Shown here piece by piece: positions 37,946-48,790 of a stretch of 64,000 nucleotides of DNA (within the stretch, counting starts at the first letter, position 1; every line of letters starts with the position of its first letter). The position numbers were made by a program, and so were the translations under genes. Source of the DNA: Casuarina equisetifolia (Eukaryota; Streptophyta; Magnoliopsida; Fagales; Casuarinaceae); contig CM052358.1 of assembly GCA_028551475.1 (NCBI GenBank), positions 23,834,853 to 23,898,852 of the forward strand, in the 5' to 3' direction. The notes below the pieces were generated by a model. That model was not told where the DNA came from, made no database searches, and saw only the letters and a list, made by a program, of their open reading frames with translations.

Positions 37946-38935
37946 ATTACAATCTATGAGATATCCCCAATGACTTAGGTAGTATGTCTTCATTTCAGAT
38001 TTTACATGCTGATGGGACAGCTGTTATAAGAGTACCAAAATGAGTTTATCAACTTTCCAACCTGAAAATACTTATGATATCAAATTTTACAGGATTGAAA
38101 CTTTTTTCAATGAATCTATTCCCTTGATTAAGGCCTCCAAGATATCTAGATTTAAGTTTTTGCAAGCTATTAGACAGATGGATACTCAATAATTTGAGTT
38201 GTTATCCTCTCTCAAGATATTAAACCTCTCTAATAATAATTTCAAGAATACTTGATAGTGTTTCTAAACTTTCCACATTTTGGACCTCTCCTGAAAGATA
38301 GTCGTTACTTTTGGGTATTACCACAGCTCCCATTGGACTTTAGATATTTGGTAAAATGAACTTGTTCGTCATTGGAGACATTTTATATGGACGAGAGAGC
38401 TTATCAAATCGTTGGGATCATTTACTCCTATTTTGTGGCTGTCCATTTTGGTCATGACAGCGAATGTTACAAGATCCTACATTTGGGAATGGTTAGATCT
38501 TGGTGAATGTTAGTAAGATTCTTACTGGTGAATCTTTTACTCTTTTAAACATACATATATTACATTGTTTAAAATTAACAAGAAAGTTGGAGTTTAAATA
38601 TGATCTCTATAATTATAAATTAACTTCTTTGTCTTCTTAATTTTTATTGTTAAGTTGAGGCAGATTTAGCGTGTAGTCCTATGCTGGGATTTGAAACTCT
38701 TCCAAATAAGAAGCAATAATCCCTTTGAAAAATTCAAATTTTGTGTACACGCAAATAAATTTTTCTGGGTTTTGTCTGGTACTTGCTCCATTTGTTGTTG
38801 ATGAAGTCCATGAGTGTTCAGGTTATAGAAGATTGTATGACACAGTATTTACGTTATGTATTCCAAGTGAAGGATCTATCCCTTCAAATGGTAATTTGGT
38901 TATAATTAGAAACAACAAAACCTACAAGTGAAAAG
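37946..38935 (+). pseudogene. TNL 3' fragment (copy B): LRR end and C-terminal domain
   Basis: Starts inside an LRR exon: ATATTACAATCTATGAGATA and the sequence after it match copy C at about 48058 and copy D at about 55927. It continues with LRR-type phrases (ACCAAAATGAGTTTATCAAC; TCAAGATATTAAACCTCTC) and then the post-LRR exon from about 38655 (EADLACSPML; ILVAPFVVDEVHECSGYRR-like text at 38780-38830; 68-codon frame 38725-38931). Stops and frameshifts are frequent. The TIR, NB-ARC and most LRRs are missing; the satellite occupies their place. Confidence 0.8.
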
Positions 38936-39624
38936 GGAATATTAAGAAATGACAAATGTAAAACATTGCTCCCGTATTTAGACTTTATTGTAGATAAGCG
39001 TCCGACCTTATTGACGGCGGATGCTACGTAGGACCAACAGATTTCAAGTTCGACACAAATGCATGCATGTGTATGTTTACCAAAAGGACAAAAAAAGTGT
39101 TGAGACTTTGTTTAGCTTTCCCTTTTGCCTACTTCACTCTATGTTCTATGTTTGTTTTTGAGCTTCCTAAATATCGAAACAACTATTACATTGGATTTGA
39201 ATTTTCGATAGATGACGAAAATCAAATTCTCTTAGACAACTTCTGTAGCTAAGCTGCTTCACAAAACTAGCATTTACAGTAGGCAAATGATCTACATAAC
39301 TTGTGAAAAGAAATACACGAACAGGCTAATCCATATTGGTAAGATTGGCTTGTCAATTAGTTCTATACATTTTGATTTATAATAATTACATATTATGATG
39401 CGTAAAACAAGCTAATCTCTACGCTTTGCCACCACAGCTTTGACCTGGTACTCAAAAACAATACGGAACAGACGTTATTCTTCCGGCAAGCAACCTCGAG
39501 ATTTTTTAAGTTGCCCACTTGTTCACAAAGTCCATTTTGAACATTGGTATGATGATGAATGCAATTTTAAATGGCGTGGGGATATGCGTTCCACTTGCAT
39601 TAAACAACGCCGGATGGAATCGTC
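38936..39624. other. TNL 3' flank remnant and 5' flank of TNL copy C
   Basis: About 39190-39290 (ATTTGAATTTTCGATAGATG, then AAATCAAATTCTC and AGCTAAGC) is another copy of the TNL 3' flank seen at 18.35 and 57.5 kb. Near the end, 39598-39617 reads CATTAAACAACGCCGGATGG, the core repeat found upstream of the TNL genes. The minus-strand Copia element is inserted right after it. Confidence 0.6.
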
Positions 39625-39874
39625 TCTAAGAAGTATAACTGCAGGAAGGACGAAGGGATGAACGCATAATCGGACAAAGAAAATAATTTCTCTCTATACT
39701 TGCTCAAAAAAGACTTTATAGTGTACAAAAAGGAAATAGGCACCGGCAGCAAAGCCGGTGCCCACAAATGGGCTAGGTTTAACCTAGCCCACCTTACAAA
39801 TAGTTGGGCCTAAGGCCCCTAAACACAATAATAATAAAAAATACAGGCTTACCCAAATAATATAAATATTAACA
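39625..39874 (-). repeat. 3' LTR of the minus-strand Copia
   Basis: Matches 45502-45751 at equal length with about 20 substitutions; both run from TGTTAATATT to CTTCTTAGA on minus. Confidence 0.93.
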
Positions 39875-42800
39875 ACCCCCCTCAAGCTGGTGATTTGTAT
39901 ACATCAAATACACCAAGCTTGGAAAAAAGATAATTGTGTTGTTTACTATCCAAAGCTTTGGTTAACAGATCTGCAAGCTGATCAGTGGTCCGAATACTAC
40001 GAATCTGAATTAATCCCCATTGTTGTTTCTCACGAATAAAGTGATAGTCAATTTCAATATGTTTAATGTGCTCATGAAGGATGGGATTGTTTGCAATATG
40101 AACTACCGCTTCATTATCACAATAAAGAGAAATAGGCCGAGGAACAATCACCCACAAATCCCCAAGAAGACCAAATAACCAAACTATTTCACAAACAACC
40201 ATGGCCATGGCTCGATATTTTACCTTAGAAGATGATCGAGAAACTGTAGCTTGTTTCTTGGTCCGCCAAGAAATTAAGGAACCATCGAGCTTGATGCAAA
40301 GCTTGTGAGAGAACGACATGACATAGGACAAATTGCCCAATCAAAGTCACAAAAACCTGTAACTGAAAGTCTTTCTTGGAAGGCATGAAGATCCCTAAGC
40401 CCGGAGTGCCTTTCAGATATTTAACAATCTTAAGAGCCATATCCATATGAGAGGATTTGGGAGCATGCATGAATTGATTAAGTACTTGAACAAGATAGTT
40501 AATGTTTGGTCGGGTATGTGTAAGGTAAATGAGACGTCCAAGAAGCCACTGATAAGGAGCTAGATTAGTTAAGAGAGGATCATTCACAAAAACCGGTGCG
40601 CTCTCATCAAATTCTGAAGACGTAATCTTCAGATTTTGATCCATGGGAATTTTATAAGGTCAAGCTCCTGAAAGTCCTACTTCTGAAACTAATTCCAAGG
40701 CATACTTACACTAACTAAGACAAATACCGCTTTCAGACTGAGCAATCTCAATTCCAAGAAAATATTTAGCTAGACCTAAATCTTTCATGTGGAATTGAGA
40801 GGAAATGTGAGATTTCACCTGTGCTATAGCTGACTCACTATTACCGGTGATCAACATATCGTTAACATATAGCAAAACTGCAACAACAGTGAGTGACGCC
40901 GGAGTGTAAAAAGAGCGTAATCATGCCAAGATTGTCAGAAACCAGCCTCTAGGAAAGTAGTTGTAAATTTGGCATACCATTGCCTTGAGGCTTGCTTAAG
41001 TCCATAAATAGATTTAAGTAAACGACAAACCTTAGGCGTAGCTGTGAGGGAGGTCCTGATCCCTAGAGGTAGAGACATGTACACCTTCTCATGCAAGTCA
41101 CCATGGAGAAATGCATTATGAACATCCATCTGATGAAGTGTCCAATGAAACATAGAGGCTAGAGACATGATACAATGGACAATTATCATTTTAGCCACTA
41201 GGGAGAAGGTTTCTTCATAATCAATGTCATAACGTTGAGTAAAACCCTTAACTACAAGACAAGCCTCATACCTTTCAATTGATCCATTTGCACGGTACTT
41301 GATTTTGTAAACCCATCTACAATCAATTGGTTTACGACCCGGAGGTAAAATGACCAACATCTAAGTTTTATTAGCCTCCAATGCATGAAGTTCATTGGTG
41401 ATAGCATCGATCCAGTGAGGATCTCAAATTGCCTCATGATAATACCGTGACTCCTAAATAGAAGAAATGGAGGCAATAAAAGCACAGTGTAGGAGACAAA
41501 TTGTCTAGAGTGACAAAATTTGAGATGGAATATGGTATATTACTAGGACCTGTAGAATTAACAGTGGACACATGATTGTAGTGATAGTCTTGGGTCCAAA
41601 TGGGTGGTTTAGATTCTCGTTGGGAACGTTGGACAAGTGGAGTGGGAGTAGCAGGAAAGACCGCTGTAGGAGTAACGACAATAGGTGAACTAGCCTGGAT
41701 GACTGCTAGAGTGGGGTTCACAGTGGGTGAACACACAACATGAACACCTGAAGGAACGGATAAAGGAGTAGAGGTATGAGGTGAAGAAAGTGTAGAGGTA
41801 TTTGGGGAAGAGGAGGTGCGTCAGTTGGAACAAGGTCAAGAACAGACTGGGGACTAATAGGTGGAACTGAAGAAGGACTCAGATCAAAAGAAAGAAAAGA
41901 TTGGTCTTCAGCAAGTGAAGTTGTAGAATAGGAGGATACAAGTTGAGAGAAAGGGAAAATAGACTCATGAAAAACAACATCTCTAACAACTAAGAAAGTA
42001 TGGGTGATAAGATCAAGAACTCGATAACCCTTTTGAGACAAAGGATCCCCCATAAACACACAAGCCACAACACGTGGGACAAACCTATCTCCACGGGGAA
42101 CAACTGCAGCATAACAAAGACACCCAAAAACCCGAAGATGAGATATACATGGAGGTTTACCAAAAAGGATATCAAATGGTGTTTTCCCATCTAAGACAGA
42201 TGTAGAAAGACAGTTTATGATGTGAGTAGCAGTCAAAATACACTTTCCCTAATATCTCACTAGAACATCAACTTGAAAATGCAAAGCACGTGCAACATCA
42301 AGGATATGTCAATGCTTGTGCTTAACAATACCATTTTGCTGAGGTGTGTAACATAAGAACTCTCATGATGAATCCCACAAAGTTCAAGAAAGGATATGCA
42401 CTCATGACTAAAAAATTCAAAGCCATTGTCAGAACGTACTCTACGAACTCTAGAACGAAATTAGGCTTTAATCGTGGCAAAAAAGGAATGCAAGAAAAAC
42501 AAAGCTTGACTCTTGTAATGTGTAAGAAACACCCAGGTCCCACGTGAGAAATTATTAACAATCGTTAAAAAATAACGAGAACCATTATGATTTAGGGTCC
42601 AATGTGGCCCCCACATATCAACATGTACCAATTTAAAAATAAAACTAGTAGTAGAGGTGCTAGTAGGAAAGGGTAGACATGTCTGTTTAGCCAAAGGACA
42701 AATAGGACAAAAAATATCAGAAGATTTATAACATGAAAAATGACCAAATCGACAATGCCAAAGAGTGTCTTTAGTACTTAAAACATCATTCTTAAACATA

Positions 42801-44829
42801 GAGTTCGAACAAGCATTAGCTCTCTTAGGAGCATTATAGACAAGGGTTTTGATAATGGAAGAAAAAACATCTGCTGTGGCATCCATTGGCGATACCAGAT
42901 GATAAAGACGACACTCAGCCCTACCCAGCCCCAGTACTATCCCAGTCAAACGATTCTGGAAGAAACAAAAATGTGGGCAAAAGGTGACTAGACAAAAACT
43001 GTCATGGGTAAATTTAGCAACTGATAGAAGTTTGCATTTAAAGGAAGGCACATACAACATGTCATAAAGTATGACAAAAGGAGAGATACGAACAGTGCCA
43101 ATATGAGTGACAACCACACCACTATTATCAGGCAATGTAACAGAAATGGGGTTCAATGCATATGACCTGATGTCCTCCATACATGTAAGATCTCAAGTAA
43201 TATGATCACTCACCCCAAAATTAATAAGCTAATCAGAGGTACATAAATTTGACAAAGGAGAAACAGTACCTACAAAAATAGTAATTGCAAAGGTCCCAGT
43301 GGGCTTAGGGTCTAAACTGACTGAGAAGTTGAATAACCTACTAGTATTGCTTGGGTGATAGACTCTAACCAATTGGTCTAGTGACCTCAACTGATGCCAC
43401 ATTGCTCACAGGAAGAGGAGATGGTGAAGATCGCTCGTCAAAATCAGTACCGACTACATGAGCTGTGTGAGCGCCTCCCTTCTTTTGATTCCTAGGCCAA
43501 GTAAAAAAAGACCTAGTAGAAGGGGGCCTAGCGGAGGAAGGCCTAGTAGAAGGTAGCTTATCAGGAAACCCAATCAGTTGATAACACCTATCTTTGGTGT
43601 GTCCAGAACATTTGCAATGATCACAAAAAAAAGAAGACATTCCTTGTCCAAGTCCAGTAGAGGAAGATAATCTGGAATAACTGATAGTAGTTAACACACT
43701 ATCTCTTTGACTGTTGCCAAACCCCCTTCTAAATGATAAGGGAGTCATAACACTAAAGGCTTGCAAATCACTTTTCTTACTATTATCATGTAGACTGCGG
43801 CGGTGCTCCTCATTAACAATTTGCTAAAAGACCTCATCAAGAGATGGCACAAAACTACGAGAAGTAATATTACTCCTCATTGTGGCATAAGTAGACTGAA
43901 GGCCAAGTAGAAAATGCATAACATGCCTAGTCTTTTGTTGTTTTGCTATAAGGGCAAGAAAATTACACGTGCACTTATTGCAGGTACATTGGGTCACAGT
44001 TAAACACTTATCCAACTCTGCCCACAAATCAGAAAGACGAGCAAAATATTTAGCAATAGGTTCATTAGGTTGTTGTTTCACTTTTGTAATTTGTTGCTCT
44101 AAATCATATTGACGTGTCGTAGTGATTTGAGAATACCTCGTCTCAAGTAGTTTCCAAGTAATAGAAACATCAGGACAATGAGAAATAGCATTGGCAATTT
44201 CAGTAGACACAGAGTTCATCAACCAAGAGAGCACAATCAAATTGCATTTATCCCACAAACTAACATAGGGATCACTAGTAATAGGCCTAGGGAATTTACC
44301 AATGACAAGATCAAGCTTATCTCTAGATCCAAGTGCAATGAGCATTTTCCTTTTCCAAGTAAAGTAATCTACAAGACCTTTAAGTAATTGAGGGACTAAA
44401 ATGGCCGTAGAGACATCTCTAGGGGCCAAAAGCAAAGCAACTGGAATTGAAGTGCCAGTTAAGGGAGTTTCTGAATTAGAACTCATAATGACAGAACTAT
44501 TATCTGGTGTGAGAGAAAATCGCGTCTTCGCCAAAATAAAAAAGAACAAATCTGTGGGGATAAAAGAATAGTATTGTATAGGGAAAAAAAGGAACCAAGG
44601 CTACAGACAGTGTTTTAAGTGTAGAGGATGACTACTATGAGGGAGAAAACGGTTAAATAGTGTTCACTCCATCAAAAAAGGTCCGAGAAGCATCGATGAA
44701 GATGAAAAAAGGTTAAAAAACACCACTGTGGGGAGAACGGTGCCGTTTTGCATCTCCATGAATGGGGAGGAGACGACTGAGTGAAGAGCGAAATGCACCA
44801 TTTAAGAGAACGGTGAGTTTTAACACAAG

Positions 44830-45180
44830 AACAAAAAATGCCCTGTTTAAATAAAACAAGAAAACACACCATTTAAATAAAACAAGAAACACACCGTTTA
44901 AATGACTTAATGAAATGCATTGTTTGAATAAAATGTGAAATGCACCGTTTGAATAAAAATGTGAAATGCATCGTGTTTGAGAAAATGATGAGTTTTAATA
45001 CCAGAAAGAAACGTCCCGTTTACATAAAATAGGAAAACGCACCATTTAAATAAAGAGTAAAATGCACCGTTTAAATGAACCAGAAAACGCACCATTTAAA
45101 TAAAAACAGTGTGTTGAGCAAAAAAACAGAATAAGTGAAAACGCACCATTTTCACTTAAGAGAAACGAGGCATTTTGAAA
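44830..45180 (-). repeat. Degenerate short tandem repeats in the Copia leader
   Basis: At least ten copies of an approximately 20-30 bp unit around GCACCGTTTAAATAAA, with variants GCACCATTTAAATAAA and GCATTGTTTGAATAAA, between the primer-binding site and gag. This is untranslated leader sequence of the element. Confidence 0.8.
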
Positions 45181-45501
45181 GGGCAAAATGCTTGTTTTAA
45201 AAAAAGTTTAGGAAACTAAAAAAAAGACCTAACAGATCAAACACAGTGGAAAAGAAGAAACATGAAGAACATAAAGAACATACTGAAAAAGAAGAAACTC
45301 AATGTGGACTCAAAAGGCACGAAAAAGACCAATTAAAAGAATGATCAATACACAGATCAAACTTTCCAAACAAAGATAACCAAAAGGAGTAAAGAAATAA
45401 CAACAGCCGTTAAACCAAAAGAGAAAAAAGGGAACGGGTTACGAGAGAAGAGAAGAACATACCCAATTTTGCGAAAATCCCAACTTGGCTCTCCGATACC
45501 A

Positions 45502-45751
45502 TCTAAGAAGTATAACTGCAGGAAGGAGGAAGGGATGAACACATAATCGGACCAAGAAAACAATTTCTCTCTATACTTGCTCAAAAAAGACTTTACAGTA
45601 TACTGAAAGGAAATAGGCACCGACGGTAGAGCCAGTGCCCACGAATGGGCTAGGTTTAACCAAGCTCACCTTACAAATAGTTGGGCCTAAGGCCCCTAAA
45701 CACAATAATGATAAAAAATACAGGCCTACCTAAATAATACAAATATTAACA
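45502..45751 (-). repeat. 5' LTR of the minus-strand Copia
   Basis: Partner of 39625-39874. On minus it is followed immediately by the TGGTATCGGAGAGCC primer-binding region. Confidence 0.93.
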
Positions 45752-45756
45752 TCATC

Positions 45757-46291
45757 AAAAACAAAAAGAAAGCCAGAACCAAAGGCTCTTATATTCATTG
45801 ATAATGGGAAATTTTGATGAAATTTCTTCTTCCTTCATGCGTCTTCAAAATTTAAAATATTCCTTTTTTCCCATGACAACTTGGTAACTGGTAATCTCGT
45901 CCTCAAAATGTGGAAAGCCAACGAAGTGAGTTAATTGGTTATTGCCATAAATCAAGTCTCCGAGTCTCCAATGACGTCCTTGAGCGCTAAGAAAATCCTT
46001 TCATCTTCTCCAACTGATTATCACTGTTAGTAATGGAGTTAAAAGCAATGAAGTGGTTGTCACAGCAACAAAGGACTATGCATTGTGGTTAAGATGGACA
46101 ATAGGTAAACTTTTCTTGCAACTATTCACAATTGCTGCACGCCAATTTCAAATTGTGAGGCCCTATAATTCATTATAGTTGCATTAAACAATTGTAGATG
46201 GTACAGAGCAACAGTGGCCTTCTCAGCACTAAAGCTTGTGACTGTCGAAGTCTGTAAATTAGCTTTGCCTTACACAAGCTTGTGAGTTCTA
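45757..46291 (+). promoter_or_regulatory. 5' flank of TNL copy C
   Basis: Similar to the 500 bp before copy D: GGGAAATTTTGATGAAATTT corresponds to GGAAATTTCCACGAAATTTG at about 53040, and 46182-46201 is the core CATTAAACAATTGTAGATGG. Just before the ATG comes TTACACAAGCTTGTGAGTTC, matching the same place in copies A and D. This is a presumed promoter and 5' UTR; no TATA box stands out. Confidence 0.6.
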
Positions 46292-48790
46292 ATGGCATAT
46301 TTGACCACTCAAATAGTCAATTTATCATTATCTTTTTCTTCTACATGTCGCTGAACAAACAGGATTTTCCTTAATTTCCACGGCAAAGACACCCACAAAC
46401 AATTTCACACATCATCTGCTAACTTGATGAAGTTTTGAAACTCTTTAGTTTGCAAGCTTTTGAAAAATGTTTTCCTAAAAAAGATAACCTAAAGTTCTCT
46501 CAGGATGAAAAAGATTATTTAAAATTAAGTTTTCCCTAGCTCGGTGGCTTTCTCTGAGCCAAACCTTGACTGGCTGTCCCATCAGTCGTGGGTTTGAATT
46601 CCGTCCCCCCTCCCCTGGGTGCGTGAGTTTATAATTAAAAAAAATGAAAAAGATTATTTAAGGTTGTCTAAAGATTTTGTAAGATACACTAAAGATCTCT
46701 CAATGACTTCCTTTGGCTATCAAAGTTTTTGGCTTTTTTTTTTAGGAAATCACTAGATGCTTGGAGAAGCAGCCAAAAATGCTTAAAGTAAATCCTAATG
46801 AAATCTTTTTGGATAATCTTAAAACAAGCTTTGACGGTTTAAAGTATATACAAAGCAACTATTTTTAAATATTGTATTTTTCTTTAATGGACAATCTTTA
46901 GATTAGCTTATCCCCATTTTAGAAATTTTTGGTTACTTTCCAAAATGCAATAGAAATTTTAGCAATAAATCTCTCATAAAGATCTTGATAAAAAAAATTT
47001 GGACTAATGGTCAGTTAAAAAAAACAAAGGTCACAAAATAGTTAATGAAGAGTCTCCTATAAAGGTTGAAAGGTGTAGTAAATTGTAGTATAATGAAGAC
47101 ATCACATGTGTTAACTAAAAATATTGTAAGTTATTTTCCAAATAAAGAATTACATTTAATGTCAATTATTTCAAGTATTTGCTAAATAGTTTCATCCTTC
47201 TAATGTAATTTCTTACTTTGAAAAGTGCAAGTCCAGTTGTCTTCAAAGGCATCAGGCTATTTTTACCTTATGGAAATCAAAAGATGCTCAATTTGAAAGC
47301 TTTCTCAAGGATGAATATGTTAGGAATGATTGAGATTATCCTAAATATTCATATTTTGAACATTATTCTCTTAACGCTATTAATAAATGGCAAGCACATT
47401 TCTCAAAATCCGTGCCAGAAAAATTGAAATGGAATGGAAAGCATTCAAAATTCACGTTAAGTAACAAATGATGTCTAATAAATTGGTTTTAATTCCCTCT
47501 GGAGTACTTGCCAAACACCTACAAGTCAAAGAATCTTGTTCAGCTTATATTATCCTACAGTCATCTCTAGATACCGTGGAGGAGAATTAAGGTATGATTT
47601 TTTCTTGTACAATATTTATTTATTTTTTATTACTTCATATTCTTAACCATTTATTATCAATAATATAATTTTGGAAATTGCTAGCCTTTCACTTAAAATA
47701 TTCAATAAATTTGAAGGAGATGCCTAACTTAATGAATGTGCCAAATTTGAAGAAATTAGAGATTTCATACTATAAAAGCCTACTCAAATCCATGTATCTC
47801 TCAAATTGCTCAAACAACTTAAATTGATGGATCTATGTGGTTGCAAAAGTTTGAAAAGTCTTTCAAAGAACATAGGAGATATGGAATCTCTACAAGAATT
47901 GAATATAAGCCAAATTACCATAAAATAATTATCATCTTCTATTGCTTCTTTGAAGAAGCTTAAAGTCCTAAAAGGTAGGGATACTCTTTTGAATCCCATT
48001 AGCTTTTAGGTCACTAAATCCTTTCTAATTTAAAGCTCTTTAAAATCTCTAAATTTGTAATATTACAATCTATGGAATGATCTCTAATGACCTTGGAAGT
48101 TCATCCCCATTTAAGGACTTAACTCTTAATGGGAACAAATTTAAAAGAGTACCAAAATTTGTTTGGAAACTTTCCAAACTTAAGCATCTTAGTTTGTCCT
48201 ATTATAATCTATTAGATGGAAAGGTCCTTGATGATATTAGTTGTTTATCCTTACTCAATGAATTATACTTATATGGAAATAGATTTCAAGCGATACAATA
48301 TGATGTTTCTTAACTTCCTAAACTTACATCCCTTAAGTTGAGTGATACTCCTAATCTTCAAGCATTACCAAAGCTCCAGTGCACCTTAGAACACTTACGG
48401 AGTTTGAATTGTCCATTGTTGAATATTTCTTCTATGGACAAGTAATGTTTAGGTGTATAGATTTGGCATAGCACTTTTATGGTTTTATATTTTGGTTATG
48501 ATGGAAAATCTCACAAGACCTTATATGTGGATTCAAAATGTACTTCAACATCTTATTTTGCAGAGAAATGGGTGAGTCTCTTACTCTTTTAAATAAATGT
48601 ATATTGTAATGTCTAAAATGAATTAAGTTATCAATAGTCTCAAAGCATTACAATTGACATCTTTATATTCATGATTTTTATTTTAAGGTTGTCATGGATG
48701 TGGCATATGGTCTTATGACGAGACTTGTGAGGAAATCATCTTTTTCTCTTTTTGTCCTATATTTTCAATTTAACCTCATTGTTGTTTCTA
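46292..48790 (+). pseudogene. TIR-NB-LRR gene, heavily broken (copy C)
   Basis: The ATG at 46292 starts a serine-rich leader with an early stop, then FLNFHGKDTHKQFHTSS (TIR strand A and helix start). Most of the TIR and the NB-ARC P-loop and kinase-2 parts are deleted; a SINE sits here. A fragment of the NB-ARC C-terminal part follows (about 46745-47000, SFDGLKYIQSNYF-like). The LRR part begins near 47220 (FKGIRLFLPYGNQKMLNLKA) and continues with LRR exons (about 47690-47990, PNLKKLEIS; about 48030-48440, FKRVPKFVWKLSKLKHLSLS and NLLDGKVLDDISCLSLLNEL). A post-LRR exon start is visible at about 48694 (VMDVAYGLMTRL) before a Copia fossil cuts it off. It has many stops and frameshifts and is more decayed than copies A and D. 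Confidence 0.85.
46523..46643 (+). mobile_element. tRNA-derived SINE with perfect 18-bp target duplication
   Basis: A 121-bp body has a pol III box A (TAGCTCGGTGG, 46537-46547) and box B (GGTTTGAATTCC, 46591-46602) about 45 bp apart and ends in a short A-rich tail. The same 18 bases, ATGAAAAAGATTATTTAA, flank it exactly (46505-46522 and 46644-46661). This is the full signature of a SINE insertion mobilised by a LINE. It lies inside TNL copy C, in the region where the NB-ARC should be. Confidence 0.9.

Larger units (their letters stand above)
39625..45751 (-). mobile_element. Full-length Copia element on minus, with both LTRs
   Basis: 250-bp LTRs at 45502-45751 (5') and 39625-39874 (3') flank a Copia polyprotein read on minus: gag (about 44490-43820, KVKQQPNEPIAKYFARLSDL), zinc knuckle (CDHCKCSGHTKDRC, about 43640-43600), protease (about 43180-43000), integrase (about 42840-42000, with HVDMWGPH), reverse transcriptase (about 41360-40640, CRWVYKIKYRANGSIERYE; IYGLKQASRQWY) and RNase H (about 40340-39900, KHIEIDYHFIREKQ). 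A Met-tRNA-type primer site follows the 5' LTR and a G-rich purine tract precedes the 3' LTR. Target duplication TCGTC (39620-39624) and TCATC (45752-45756) differ by one base. The LTRs differ at about 20 of 250 positions (about 8%), so it is several million years old. The coding part is broken at several places. Confidence 0.94.

Noticed and set aside
46537-46602. tRNA gene
   Set aside because: Boxes A and B are present but no cloverleaf can be drawn; the A-tail and 18-bp target duplication show a SINE.
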